Shown here piece by piece: positions 52,860 to 62,474 of a DNA stretch of 64,000 nt. The notes under the pieces are model-generated. The model made no database searches. It saw only the letters and a list, made by a program, of their open reading frames with translations, and was not told where the DNA came from. How positions within the stretch are numbered: the stretch's first letter is position 1; each line of letters begins with the position of its first letter. The DNA comes from JALORV01 sp963712485 (GTDB lineage Bacteria; Pseudomonadota; Gammaproteobacteria; Burkholderiales; Burkholderiaceae_F): assembly GCA_963712485.1 (NCBI GenBank), contig CAVQID010000059.1, positions 35,713-99,712 on the forward strand, read 5' to 3'. The position numbers were made by a program, and so were the translations under genes.

Positions 52860-54883
52860 GCCGCACCGCAGCGGCGGTAGCGCCCGATTCGGCTGCAGTC
52901 CGGATTGCCCAGGCCTTTGCCGCAGGCGGAGCCCTGGCGCGCTCGGTGCCGGGTTTCGTTGCGCGTCCGTCGCAGGCCGATATGGCCGCTGCGGTGCATC
53001 GGGCCATCAGCGATGGCGCGACGCTGGTCGCGGAGGCGGGCACGGGCACGGGCAAGACGTTCGCGTACCTGGTGCCCGCGCTGCTGGCCGGCGGCAAGCT
53101 GCTGGTGTCGACCGGCACCAAGCCGCTGCAGGATCAACTGTTCCGCAAGGACCTTCCGGCCGTACTCAAGGCGTTGAAGATCAGTGCCGCAACTGCGGTC
53201 CTGAAGGGGCGGGCCAACTACGTTTGCCTGCATCGGATGGTGCGTGCCGAGGCCGAGGCGCTACTGCCATCGCGGGACGACGCGCGCCACCTCCGCGCGA
53301 TCGTCCGCTTCGCCGCTGCCACTACCAGCGGAGACCGCGCCGAGCTTTCCGAGGTGCCCGAGGCAGCGACGATCTGGCCATTGGTCACCTCGACGCGTGA
53401 CAACTGTCTCGGAGCGGAGTGTCCGCGTCTTTCGGATTGCTTCGTGTTCAAGGCGCGACGCGAGGCGCAGGCCGCCGACGTCGTGGTCGTCAACCACCAC
53501 CTGTTCCTGGCCGACCTGGCACTGCGGGACGATGCGATCCGGGACTTCCTTCCGGCGGTCGACACGGTGATCCTCGACGAGGCGCACCAGGTGCCCGACA
53601 TCGCGGCGGACTTCTTCGGCTCTTCGATGTCGCTCGCGCAGTGGATCGAGTTGGCGCGCGATGGCCGCGCGCTCGGCCTGTCGCGCGCGCCGGACGGGGC
53701 CTCGTGGACGCTGCTGACGGCTGCGCTCGAGAAGGCCGTCCGCGATGTTCGTCTGGCCCTCGGCGACATGGGTCTCGCGTCGGGCTCACGCACGCCGCTG
53801 GCGCGGCTGCCGCACGACCGGCGCATCGTCGAGACGCTCGATCAGCTGGACGCCGATGCGGCGGAATTCGCGCGGGCGGTCGAGATCAATCGAGGCCGCG
53901 ACTCCGAGCTGGATCTGCTGGGTCCGCGCGTGATCGAACTGAAGCGCGCGCTTGCAGAGTGGCGCCGCGCACTGGACGAAGCACGGAACGCTGAAGAGGC
54001 GGCGCCCGAAGAGGACGAAGATCCGGCGGTGCGCTGGCTGTCGCTGTCGGCGCATGGCGCGCAATTCCACAAGACACCGCTCGCGGCGGGCCGCCTGCTG
54101 GCACGTGCCCGTGAAGCGCAGCCGCAGGCCTGGATCCTGACCTCGGCGACGCTGACGGCCGGCGGTCGCTTCGACCATTACCTGGCCGAGCTCGGTATCG
54201 ATGCGCGCACCGCGCGCTGGGACAGCCCGTTCGACTTTCCCCGGCAGGCCATGCTCTATCTGCCGCAGACGCTGCCCTCGCCGCTCGACAATCGCTTTGC
54301 GGAGCGCGTGGCCGAGGCTGCCTGGCCGCTGATACGCGCCAACGGCGGACGCGCGTTCCTACTGTGCACGACCTTGCGTGCGGTTGACCGCGTTGCTGCA
54401 TGCCTGCAGCAGCTGATGCAACGCGATGGCCTGCCGCTGCCGCTGCTGGTGCAGGGGTCGAGCAGCCGGCGCGCGCTGCTCGACGGGTTCCGCGTGTCGG
54501 GCAACGCGGTGCTGGTCGGCAGCGTCAGTTTCTGGGAAGGCATCGATATCCGCGGCGACGCACTGTCACTGGTGATCATCGACAAGCTGCCCTTTGCACC
54601 ACCCGACGACCCGATCGTGGAGGCGAAGATCCGATTCCTGCGACGCAGTGGCCGCAATCCGTTCAACGAGTATCAGCTGCCGGAAGCGGTGATGCGGCTG
54701 AAGCAGGGTGCCGGCCGCCTGATCCGCGATGAAAACGACCACGGCGTACTGATGATCCTCGACGATCGCGTGTTGACGAAATCGTACGGACGCACGGTAC
54801 TGGCGAGCCTTCCACCGTTCGCGCGCACGCGTAGCGAGGCGGAAGCCGTCGAGTTCCTGACGCGCCGGCGCGGGGCCGGTTAA
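52856..54883 (+). CDS. yoaA: ATP-dependent helicase YoaA/DinG-type
   Basis: 675 residues starting at GTG 52856. Superfamily 2 XPD-like: Walker A EAGTGTGKTFAYLVP, four cluster cysteines (VCLHRM; CLGAECPRLSDC), the DEAH box VILDEAHQVPD, LVGSVSFWEGIDIRGD and QGAGRLIRDENDHGVL. YoaA unwinds damaged or stalled DNA and works with the polymerase clamp-loader chi subunit in E. coli. No N-terminal exonuclease is present, which separates it from the longer Gram-positive DinG. Confidence 0.9.
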   Translation: MSRTAAAVAPDSAAVRIAQAFAAGGALARSVPGFVARPSQADMAAAVHRAISDGATLVAEAGTGTGKTFAYLVPALLAGGKLLVSTGTKPLQDQLFRKDLPAVLKALKISAATAVLKGRANYVCLHRMVRAEAEALLPSRDDARHLRAIVRFAAATTSGDRAELSEVPEAATIWPLVTSTRDNCLGAECPRLSDCFVFKARREAQAADVVVVNHHLFLADLALRDDAIRDFLPAVDTVILDEAHQVPDIAADFFGSSMSLAQWIELARDGRALGLSRAPDGASWTLLTAALEKAVRDVRLALGDMGLASGSRTPLARLPHDRRIVETLDQLDADAAEFARAVEINRGRDSELDLLGPRVIELKRALAEWRRALDEARNAEEAAPEEDEDPAVRWLSLSAHGAQFHKTPLAAGRLLARAREAQPQAWILTSATLTAGGRFDHYLAELGIDARTARWDSPFDFPRQAMLYLPQTLPSPLDNRFAERVAEAAWPLIRANGGRAFLLCTTLRAVDRVAACLQQLMQRDGLPLPLLVQGSSSRRALLDGFRVSGNAVLVGSVSFWEGIDIRGDALSLVIIDKLPFAPPDDPIVEAKIRFLRRSGRNPFNEYQLPEAVMRLKQGAGRLIRDENDHGVLMILDDRVLTKSYGRTVLASLPPFARTRSEAEAVEFLTRRRGAG

Positions 54884-55681
54884 TTACCTCTTGCTGCGCA
54901 GGTAACGGCTGTCGGGAAAGTTGAGCGTGAGCACGCGCTCGGTGTCTGCCTGCAGGTCAGGCATCTCGAGTGCCTGGTACGAGCGCGCCATCAGGATCAG
55001 CGCATCTTCAGACACGGGAGATGTCTGGAAATCGCGGATGATCACCTGCGCGCGCTGGATGGCTGCGACGTAGGCCTTGCGCACATAGTAGAAGTTGGCG
55101 ACGTTGAGTTCCGCCATCGCCATGGCATTGACGAGGTAGCGCATGCGCGCCCGCGCGTCCTCTGCGTACTTGCTCTCGGGGTACCGGGTGACGAGATCGC
55201 GGAACGCATCGTACGACTCGCGGGCGCCCCTGGCATCGCGCTGCACCGAATCGTCCGCGAACAGCCTGCCGAGAAAGCCCGCTTCCTCATTGAAGCTCGC
55301 CAGCCCCTTGAGGTAGTAGATGTAGTCGATGTTGGGATTGTTGGGATACTGGCGAATGAACCGATCCGCGGTCTGGATCGCCTGTGCCGATTCGCCCTCC
55401 TTGTAGTACGTGTAGGCGATTTCCATCAGCGCCTGCTGCGCATGCCGGCCAAACGGAAAGCGCGACTCGAGCTTCTGGTAGTACTCGCGCGCCTTGACCC
55501 AGTTGCCGGCCGACAGTTCCGCGCGGGCCTCCGCGTACAATTTGTCGGCGTCCCAGCGTGCGGTGGCATCCTTCTCGAAAAGGTTGTCGAGCCCGAGCCA
55601 GCTGCAGCCGCCCAGCGTCAACGCAGCTGCCACGATGGCCAGCCACCGCGCCAGCGCCGTCCCGAAATGCACACGATCCAT
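54884..55681 (-). CDS. bamD: Outer membrane assembly lipoprotein BamD
   Basis: 265 residues from ATG 55681. Lipoprotein signal with lipobox LGGC near 26. Tetratricopeptide repeats follow: YAEARAELSAGNWVKAREYY, ALMEIAYTYYKEGESAQAI, RFIRQYPNNPNIDYIYYLKG and RYPESKYAEDARARM are typical BamD. BamD is the essential partner of BamA in folding outer membrane proteins. Its stop is immediately next to the yoaA stop (convergent). A TATACT box at 55717-55712 on the minus strand may be its -10 element. Confidence 0.95.
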   Translation of the reverse strand: MDRVHFGTALARWLAIVAAALTLGGCSWLGLDNLFEKDATARWDADKLYAEARAELSAGNWVKAREYYQKLESRFPFGRHAQQALMEIAYTYYKEGESAQAIQTADRFIRQYPNNPNIDYIYYLKGLASFNEEAGFLGRLFADDSVQRDARGARESYDAFRDLVTRYPESKYAEDARARMRYLVNAMAMAELNVANFYYVRKAYVAAIQRAQVIIRDFQTSPVSEDALILMARSYQALEMPDLQADTERVLTLNFPDSRYLRSKR

Positions 55682-55784
55682 CGTCAAGGCGCTTCCGTTG
55701 TCCAGTCCCGAAGTATACGTTTCAGTCCGTGAGCCCGACGCCGAGGACGACGTCGGGCCGGACGGGTTCGAAGGCGATGCAGCG

Positions 55785-56756
55785 TTGAGCCGACGCCTCA
55801 GCGTCGATGTGGGCCACGCCGGTGAGCGGCTCGACAAGCTGCTCGCGCTGTCGATGCCCGAGGTGTCCCGTTCACGGTTGAAGCAATGGATCGAGGACGG
55901 GGCGGTCCGTGTCAACGGCGCGCAGGTTCGTCCGCGCCACGCGGTCGGTGCCGGCGACCTGATCGAGCTCGACCCGCAGCCGGCCCCAGATGCCGCGGCG
56001 TACACGCCGGAGCCGATGGCGTTGGCGATCGTGCACGAAGACGACACGATCCTCGTGGTCGACAAACCTCCGGGCCTGGTGGTACACCCGGCCGCGGGCC
56101 ACTGGTCCGGCACGCTGCTCAATGGCCTGCTCGCGCACGTGCCCGCACTGGGAGGGGTGCCGCGCGCCGGCATCGTGCATCGCCTCGACGCCGGCACTTC
56201 GGGGCTGATGGTCGTCGCCAAGACCCTGGCCGCCCAGACTGACCTCGTGCGCCAGCTGCAGGCGCGCACGGTACAGCGCGAATACTGGGCGATCGTTCTC
56301 GGCGAGCCGCGTCGTCGCGGCACCATCGATGCACCGATCGGCCGTGACCCGCGCAATCCCCTGCGCTTCCGCGTCAGCCATGCGGCCAGCGCGCGGCCGG
56401 CGCGTACGCATTACTCGCGCGTGGCGACGACGCAGGAAAACGGGGTCGCGCTGTCGTGGCTGGCGTGTCGCCTCGAGACCGGCCGCACGCACCAGATCCG
56501 CGTGCATTGCGAATATCTTGGCCATCCGCTGATCGGCGACCCGGTGTATCGCCGGCGCCTGCCCGCGCCGGCGCCCGATGTTCCCTGGCGTGCCTTCCCG
56601 CGCCAGGCACTCCATGCATGCCGCCTTGGTCTCGTGCATCCGTCGACAGGCGAGACCGTTGCATGGTTTCGCGCGCCACCGTCCGATCTTGCCGACCTGA
56701 TGCAGTCGCTCGGTTTCGCTCCCACCGACCGGCCGATCGCGGACACGGCGACATGA
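55785..56756 (+). CDS. rluD: 23S rRNA pseudouridine synthase RluD
   Basis: 323 residues when started at TTG 55785 (GAAGG 10 bases upstream). An S4 RNA-binding domain (RLDKLLALSMPEVSRSRLKQ) is followed by the synthase domain with GIVHRLDAGTSGLMVVAKT (catalytic Asp), ETGRTHQIRVHCEYLGHPL and the C-terminal LHACRLGLVHP. It makes the pseudouridines of helix 69. The frame is open much further upstream through bamD; an alternative TTG at 55698 would add 29 residues. The chosen start gives the usual family length and leaves a promoter-size gap to bamD. Overlaps pgeF by 4 bases. Confidence 0.9.
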   Translation: MSRRLSVDVGHAGERLDKLLALSMPEVSRSRLKQWIEDGAVRVNGAQVRPRHAVGAGDLIELDPQPAPDAAAYTPEPMALAIVHEDDTILVVDKPPGLVVHPAAGHWSGTLLNGLLAHVPALGGVPRAGIVHRLDAGTSGLMVVAKTLAAQTDLVRQLQARTVQREYWAIVLGEPRRRGTIDAPIGRDPRNPLRFRVSHAASARPARTHYSRVATTQENGVALSWLACRLETGRTHQIRVHCEYLGHPLIGDPVYRRRLPAPAPDVPWRAFPRQALHACRLGLVHPSTGETVAWFRAPPSDLADLMQSLGFAPTDRPIADTAT

Positions 56757-57541
56757 GTGCGCGACACGCGGACTGGATCGTTCCCGACTGGCCCGCGCCG
56801 GGTCGCGTGCGGGCGCTGATCACCACGCGTTCCGGCGGGGCTTCGCTGCCACCGTTTGGCGGGCCGGAGGGCGGCGGCATGAACTTGGGGTACGGCTCCG
56901 GCGACGATGTCAACGTCGTGGCGGGCAACCGTGCGCGGCTGCGCGCGCTGCTTCCGGTTGAGCCGAGCTGGCTGAAACAGGTGCACGGTGCCCGCGTCGT
57001 CGACGCGGCTGTCGCGGCCGGCGCGAGCCCACTGGTCGAGGCCGACTCCGCGATAGCCAGCCGTTGCGGAGTCGTGGCGGTCGTGATGATGGCGGACTGC
57101 ATGCCGGTGTTCCTCGCAGACACGCGTGGGCGCTGTGTTGGCGTCGCTCACGCCGGCTGGCGCGGTCTGGCCGCCGGCGTCATCCAGGCAACGGTGCGCG
57201 CGATCCGGGAGCGCCTGAATGACCCGGCTGCGCCTCTGCTGGCTTACCTCGGGCCTGCCATCGGACCCGATCATTTCGAAGTCGGGGATGAGGTGAGGGA
57301 GGCGATGTTCGAACGACTCGACGGCGCGGCGCCGGCGTTCGATGCCCAGGAGAGCGGAAAATACCGTGCCGACCTGTTCGCTCTCGGCCGCCTCGCGCTT
57401 GCGCAGGAGGGTGTCGATGCGGTCTTTGGAGGTGGACAATGTACCCACTGCGATCCCGGTCGCTTCTACAGTCATCGACGCGACCGGGTCACGGGCCGCC
57501 ATGCCGCGCTGATCTGGCTCGTGGATGACGCAGTCGTTTGA
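56753..57541 (+). CDS. pgeF: Polyphenol oxidase / peptidoglycan editing factor PgeF (YfiH)
   Basis: 262 residues. KQVHGARVV, VMMADCMPVFLAD, GVAHAGWRGLAAGVI and LGPAIGPDHFEVGDEV carry the His-Cys-His zinc site of the YfiH family, now known to remove wrongly incorporated amino acids from cell wall precursors. Starts at ATG 56753 overlapping the rluD stop (ATGA), the common rluD-pgeF order in proteobacteria. Confidence 0.92.
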   Translation: MSARHADWIVPDWPAPGRVRALITTRSGGASLPPFGGPEGGGMNLGYGSGDDVNVVAGNRARLRALLPVEPSWLKQVHGARVVDAAVAAGASPLVEADSAIASRCGVVAVVMMADCMPVFLADTRGRCVGVAHAGWRGLAAGVIQATVRAIRERLNDPAAPLLAYLGPAIGPDHFEVGDEVREAMFERLDGAAPAFDAQESGKYRADLFALGRLALAQEGVDAVFGGGQCTHCDPGRFYSHRRDRVTGRHAALIWLVDDAVV

Positions 57542-57578
57542 CCGTGCCGGACGCCCCATGGAGAATGACCCCAGAGCG

Positions 57579-57598
57579 TGAAGGATCCTGAAGGATCC
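57579..57598 (+). repeat. Tandem TGAAGGATCC repeat before phaC
   Basis: TGAAGGATCC occurs twice in direct succession, ending 32 bases before the phaC start. It could be part of a regulator site or of the leader; the actual phaC ribosome site (GGAGGAGAC) is separate. Confidence 0.7.
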
Positions 57599-57630
57599 TC
57601 GTATCCATCAGCCACGCGATTGGAGGAGAC

Positions 57631-59448
57631 ATGCCTACGAACAAGGCCCCCGGTGCGCTGCGCGCTGCGCGCAACTCAGCTGCACGCGCAAAGTCCGGCG
57701 CAAAGAGCGCAAAGCGGGCTGCACCGCGACGTCGCGCCGTGGACGGCCCTGCGACTACGACACCGCCGCCCAACGCAGCTGGCGGGTGGTTCGGCGGCGC
57801 GGAGCCCTTCAATTTCCCGTTACCCTGGCTGCAGCAGAAGCCGGTGGCGGCGATGCCGCTCGCGGCCGAACGGATCGTGGAGATGCAGCAGGAGTACGTC
57901 CAGCGCCTGGCGGGCCTGTGGAACGACTTCTTCACGCATCCCGAGCGCACCACGGCGCCGATCGCCGATCCGCGTTTCGCCGATTCGAGTTGGCAGAAGA
58001 ATTCGCTCGCGTCGTTTTATGCCCGCGCGTACCTGCTGAACTCCGAGTTCATGAGTCGACTGGCAGACAGCGTCCAGGCCGACCCGAAGACGCGCAAGCG
58101 CGTGAAGTTCGCCGTGTCTCAGTGGGTTGACGCGGCGTCGCCGGCCAATTTCTTGGCGTTGAACCCGAAGGCGCAGCAGACGCTGCTCGATACGAGCGGC
58201 GAAAGCCTGAAGGCTGGGCTTGGCAACCTGATGAAGGACATCGGCCGCGGCAAGATCACCCAGACCGACGAGGCGGCGTTCGAAGTCGGCAAGAACGTCG
58301 CCACCAGCGAGGGCGCGGTCGTCTATCAGAGCCAGTTGTTCCAGCTGATCCAGTACAAGCCGCTGACTGACAAGGTGTTCGAGCGTCCGTTCCTGCTCGT
58401 GCCGCCGTGCATCAACAAGTTCTACATCCTCGACCTGCAGCCGGAAAACTCGTTCATCCGCTATGCGGTCGAGCAGGGACACACGGTGTTCGTGGTGTCA
58501 TGGAAGAACCCGCACAAGCCCGAAGCGCATATCACCTGGGACGACTATCTCGAGAAGGGTGTCATCGAGGCCATTCATGTGACGCAGGAGATCGGCGGCG
58601 CCAAGCAGATCAACGCGCTCGGATACTGCGTTGGCGGTACATTGATTGCGAACGCACTCGCGGTGCTGTACGCGCGCGGCGAGAAGCCGATTACCAGCCT
58701 GACGCTGCTGACCGCGCTGATCGACTTCGAGGATGCCGGCGTCCTCGACATTTTCATCGACGAAAACCAGGTGCGGATGCGCGAACAGCAGTTCGCGCGC
58801 GGCGGCATCATGCCGGGCCTCGAGATCGGGAACACCTTCTCGAGCCTGCGCGCCAATGACCTCGTCTGGAATTACGTCGTCAGCAATTACCTCGAGGGCA
58901 AGTCGCCGCCGGCGTTCGATCTGCTGTACTGGAACGGCGACAGCACCAATCTGCCCGGGCCGATGTACGCCTGGTACCTGCGCAACATGTACCTCGAGAA
59001 CAACCTGCGCATGGCGAACAAGCTCAAGACCTGCGGCCAGCAGGTCGACCTCGGGCGCATCCAGGTGCCGACCTACGTGTTTGCCGCGCGTGAGGACCAC
59101 ATCGTGCCGTGGAAAGCGGCATATGCTTCGGCTCGAACGCTGCCGGGCGACGGCAAGGCGGGCGGCGTGCGCTACGTGCTCGGCGCCAGTGGTCATATCG
59201 CCGGCGCCATCAATCCGCCATCGAAGAACAAGCGCAACTACTGGATCGGCGGGGATGACACGCTGCCGGCCAACTCGGAGGCCTGGTTCAACGACGCCGT
59301 GGAGCAGCCGGGCAGCTGGTGGCCCGACTGGAGCCGCTGGCTGTCGCGCCATGCCGGCGCCCAGAAGCCGGCGCCGAAGCGCTATGGAAATGCAGACCAC
59401 AAACCGATCGAACCCGCACCGGGCAGCTACGTGAAGGAAAAGGCGTAA
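57631..59448 (+). CDS. phaC: Class I polyhydroxyalkanoate synthase
   Basis: 605 residues. An Ala-rich basic N-terminus (about 1-50) precedes the PHA synthase N-terminal region (NDFFTHPERTTAPIADPRFA) and an alpha/beta hydrolase domain. The lipase-like box GYCVGG has the catalytic Cys at 333; Asp in AREDHIVPW (near 490) and His in ASGHIAGAINPP (near 520) complete the triad. It polymerises 3-hydroxyacyl-CoA into storage granules. GGAGGAGAC precedes the ATG. Cotranscribed with phaA and phaB. Confidence 0.97.
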   Translation: MPTNKAPGALRAARNSAARAKSGAKSAKRAAPRRRAVDGPATTTPPPNAAGGWFGGAEPFNFPLPWLQQKPVAAMPLAAERIVEMQQEYVQRLAGLWNDFFTHPERTTAPIADPRFADSSWQKNSLASFYARAYLLNSEFMSRLADSVQADPKTRKRVKFAVSQWVDAASPANFLALNPKAQQTLLDTSGESLKAGLGNLMKDIGRGKITQTDEAAFEVGKNVATSEGAVVYQSQLFQLIQYKPLTDKVFERPFLLVPPCINKFYILDLQPENSFIRYAVEQGHTVFVVSWKNPHKPEAHITWDDYLEKGVIEAIHVTQEIGGAKQINALGYCVGGTLIANALAVLYARGEKPITSLTLLTALIDFEDAGVLDIFIDENQVRMREQQFARGGIMPGLEIGNTFSSLRANDLVWNYVVSNYLEGKSPPAFDLLYWNGDSTNLPGPMYAWYLRNMYLENNLRMANKLKTCGQQVDLGRIQVPTYVFAAREDHIVPWKAAYASARTLPGDGKAGGVRYVLGASGHIAGAINPPSKNKRNYWIGGDDTLPANSEAWFNDAVEQPGSWWPDWSRWLSRHAGAQKPAPKRYGNADHKPIEPAPGSYVKEKA

Positions 59449-59504
59449 CAGGCCTGTGCGCGGAAGCGCGGTTGCTCGACTGATTTACCTATCGGAGTCT
59501 TGTC

Positions 59505-60695
59505 ATGACAGAAGCAGTAATCGTCGCGGCGGCACGCACCGCGATTGGACGGTTCGGCGGGACGCTGGCGAAGGTCCCGGCGCCCGAACTCGGCGCCATC
59601 GTCATCAAGGAAGTCCTGCGTCGCGCCAACGTGAGTGCCGATCAGGTCGATGAAGTGATCATGGGACAGGTGCTGACCGCGGGCAGCGGTCAGAACCCGG
59701 CGCGCCAGGCGGCGATCAAAGCCGGGCTGCCGGTCGCGGTGCCGGCGATGACGATCAACAAGGTGTGCGGCTCGGGGCTGAAGGCCGTGATGCTGGCGGC
59801 GCAGGCCATACGCAACGGTGATGCGCAGATCGTCATCGCGGGTGGGCAGGAGAACATGAGCGCGTCGCCGCACGTGATGCTTGGCTCGCGCGACGGCTTT
59901 CGCATGGGCGACGCGAAGATCATCGACAGCATGATCGTCGACGGTCTCTGGGACGTGTACAACCAGTACCACATGGGTGTCACCGCCGAAAACGTCGCCA
60001 AGGCGCATGGCGTCGATCGCGCCGCGCAGGACGCGCTGGCGCTGGCATCGCAGACCAAGGCTGCCGCCGCGCAGGATGCGGGGCGCTTCAAGGACGAAAT
60101 CGTTGCGGTGAGCATCCCCCAGCGCAAGGGCGATCCGCTGGTATTCGATGCCGACGAGTTCATCAATCGCAAGTCGAATGCGGAAGCCCTTGCGGGACTG
60201 AAGCCCGCGTTTGACAAGCAGGGGTCGGTCACCGCCGGCAACGCCTCGGGCATCAACGACGGCGCGGCGGCGCTGCTGGTGATGTCGTCCGATCGAGCCA
60301 AGGCGCTCGGGCTCACGCCGCTGGCGCGCATCGTCAGCTTTGCTTCAGCCGGCGTCGATCCGTCGCTGATGGGCATGGGTCCCTCGCCCGCCTCGCGCAA
60401 GGCACTGGAGAAAGCCGGCTGGAAGGCCGAGCAGCTTGACCTGATGGAACTCAACGAGGCGTTTGCCGCTCAGGCCTGCGCGGTCAACAAGGACCTTGGC
60501 TGGGACAAGGCGCCGCACAAGGACAAGATCAACGTCAACGGCGGCGCGATTGCACTGGGCCACCCGATCGGTGCATCGGGTGCGCGCGTGCTGGTCACCT
60601 TGCTGCACGAGATGAAGCGCCGCGACTCGAAGAAGGGCCTCGCCGCGCTCTGTATCGGCGGTGGAATGGGTGTCGCGCTCACGGTCGAGCGATAG
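59505..60695 (+). CDS. phaA: Acetyl-CoA C-acetyltransferase (beta-ketothiolase)
   Basis: 396 residues. Thiolase motifs: NKVCGSGLKAVMLAAQA (acyl-enzyme Cys near 88), NASGINDGAAALLVM, NGGAIALGHPIGASG (His near 350) and CIGGGMGVAL (Cys near 383). It condenses two acetyl-CoA to acetoacetyl-CoA, the first step of PHB synthesis. 56 bases after phaC. Confidence 0.95.
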   Translation: MTEAVIVAAARTAIGRFGGTLAKVPAPELGAIVIKEVLRRANVSADQVDEVIMGQVLTAGSGQNPARQAAIKAGLPVAVPAMTINKVCGSGLKAVMLAAQAIRNGDAQIVIAGGQENMSASPHVMLGSRDGFRMGDAKIIDSMIVDGLWDVYNQYHMGVTAENVAKAHGVDRAAQDALALASQTKAAAAQDAGRFKDEIVAVSIPQRKGDPLVFDADEFINRKSNAEALAGLKPAFDKQGSVTAGNASGINDGAAALLVMSSDRAKALGLTPLARIVSFASAGVDPSLMGMGPSPASRKALEKAGWKAEQLDLMELNEAFAAQACAVNKDLGWDKAPHKDKINVNGGAIALGHPIGASGARVLVTLLHEMKRRDSKKGLAALCIGGGMGVALTVER

Positions 60696-60827
60696 CCAGT
60701 CGGCTGCGCACGGGTGATGCGTCGCGTCGCCTGTGCGCTCGGCAGAGTCTATTTTTGCGGGACGGGGCCGGATCGACCCGGCGTCCGGCCCGACTACAAC
60801 AGCAGTTAACAACATGCGGAGACAGCA

Positions 60828-61562
60828 ATGGCAAAGGTGGCATACGTAACAGGCGGCATGGGCGGTATCGGCACGGCGATCTGCCAACGCTTGCATAAGG
60901 AAGGCTTCAAGGTCATCGCCGGCTGCGGTCCGACCCGCGACTTCAACAAGTGGCTGGGTGAGCAGAAGGCGCTCGGCTACACGTTCTATGCCTCGGTCGG
61001 CAACGTCGGGGACTGGAACAGCACGACCGAGGCATTCCAGAAGGCGATTGGCGAACACGGCCAGATCGACGTGCTGGTCAACAACGCCGGCATCACGCGT
61101 GACCGCATGTTCCTGAAGATGACGCGCGAGGATTGGGACGCGGTCATCGATACCAACCTGAACAGCATGTTCAACGTCACCAAGCAGGTCGTGCCTGGCA
61201 TGGTCGAAAAGGGCTGGGGCCGGATCATCCAGATCAGTTCCGTGAATGGCGAAAAGGGCCAGGCCGGCCAGACCAACTACTCGGCGGCCAAGGCCGGCAT
61301 GCACGGCTTCACGATGGCGCTGGCGCAGGAGGTGGCCTCCAAGGGCGTCACCGTCAACACCGTGAGCCCGGGCTATATCGGTACCGAGATGGTCATGGCC
61401 ATCAAGCCCGCCATCCTCGAGAAGATCGTCGAGACCATCCCGGTCAAGCGGCTCGGCACACCCGACGAGATCGGCTCGATCGTGGCGTGGCTGGCCGGGC
61501 CGGATTCGGGCTTCACCACCGGCGCCGACTTTTCATGCAACGGTGGCCTGCACATGGGGTAG
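60828..61562 (+). CDS. phaB: Acetoacetyl-CoA reductase
   Basis: 244-residue short-chain dehydrogenase. NADPH motif TGGMGGIGTAICQRL, NNAGITRD, catalytic Ser in IIQISSVNGEKG and Tyr-Lys in YSAAKAGMHGF, and the SPGYIGTEMVMAI loop match PhaB. It makes (R)-3-hydroxybutyryl-CoA for PhaC. GGAGACA precedes the ATG. The 132-base gap from phaA contains an imperfect GC-rich dyad (GGGCCGG/CCGGCCC at 60765-60791). Confidence 0.95.
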   Translation: MAKVAYVTGGMGGIGTAICQRLHKEGFKVIAGCGPTRDFNKWLGEQKALGYTFYASVGNVGDWNSTTEAFQKAIGEHGQIDVLVNNAGITRDRMFLKMTREDWDAVIDTNLNSMFNVTKQVVPGMVEKGWGRIIQISSVNGEKGQAGQTNYSAAKAGMHGFTMALAQEVASKGVTVNTVSPGYIGTEMVMAIKPAILEKIVETIPVKRLGTPDEIGSIVAWLAGPDSGFTTGADFSCNGGLHMG

Positions 61563-61577
61563 TGCAAGTGGGTGCTC

Positions 61578-61603
61578 GGCGAACGCACACGAGTGCGTTC
61601 GCC
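61578..61603 (+). terminator. Hairpin after phaB
   Basis: GGCGAACGCAC pairs perfectly with GTGCGTTCGCC across a 4-base ACGA loop, 15 bases after the phaB stop. No U-run follows, so this is a probable Rho-assisted or stability element at the end of the pha operon. Confidence 0.55.
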
Positions 61604-61808
61604 TGTGCCAACGTGCGCGCTCCGCTTTCGAGCGATCGAGTACCCCACAACGCCGTGTGCGTCGAGCCTGTGCTGCGCGGGCTAAGGCGGAACTGTCTAG
61701 CCTTTCGATAGACGCTGCAGCGCTTGCGACCCGTTCGAGCGACACATATCGTCGTCCCATTCGACGAAGTCCGCACACGCTCTCGTCATCGACGTCAGGA
61801 GTGACACC

Positions 61809-62438
61809 GTGATACTGGTTGGCATGCTCGACTCGCCGTACGTGCGCCGCGTGGCGATTTCCCTGCAGCTGCTCGGTCTGCAGTTCGAGCACCGGTCGGT
61901 CTCGGTCTTCCGCAATTTCGATGAGTTCCGCAAGGTCAACCCGGTCGTCAAGGCGCCATCGCTGGTCTGCGATGACGGCGAAGTGCTGATGGATTCGACC
62001 TTGATCCTCGAGTACGCGGAAGCGCTCGCAGCTCCCCGGCGCAGCCTCATGCCGACGGTCCTCGCCGCCCGCCAGCATGCGCTCCGCCTGATCGGCCTGT
62101 CGCTGGCAGCCTGCGAAAAGAGCGTGCAGATCATTTATGAACGCAGTCTGCGGCCGGAAGACAAGTGGCACGAGCCGTGGATTGCGCGGGTCACGGGACA
62201 GCTGCGGGCCGCCTACGAAGCGCTTGAAGGCGAGCTGCGAGCGCGCCCCCTCTCGGTATCGTCCAGTGCGATCGATCAGGCGGGCATCTCGACGGCAGTC
62301 GCCTGGCACTTCACGCAGCAGACCCTGCCGGAACTGGTGCTGGCCGCAAACCACCCGAACCTGCAACTGGTTTCCGAACGTGCCGAGGAACTGCCGGCCT
62401 TCATGGCGGCGCCGCACGGGTCCGGAACCTTTCGCTGA
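61809..62438 (+). CDS. Glutathione S-transferase family protein
   Basis: 209 residues starting at GTG 61809 with AGGAGTG upstream. N-terminal thioredoxin-like domain (MLDSPYVRRVAISLQLLGLQ; active Ser in SPYVRR) ends with MDSTLILEYAEAL, the glutathione-contact segment; the helical C-terminal domain follows. Substrate unknown. Monocistronic or coupled to the amidohydrolase 36 bases later. Confidence 0.88.
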   Translation: MILVGMLDSPYVRRVAISLQLLGLQFEHRSVSVFRNFDEFRKVNPVVKAPSLVCDDGEVLMDSTLILEYAEALAAPRRSLMPTVLAARQHALRLIGLSLAACEKSVQIIYERSLRPEDKWHEPWIARVTGQLRAAYEALEGELRARPLSVSSSAIDQAGISTAVAWHFTQQTLPELVLAANHPNLQLVSERAEELPAFMAAPHGSGTFR

Positions 62439-62474
62439 CGCGTCGTCCAACCGAATGTCGCCTCCGGAGGCACG

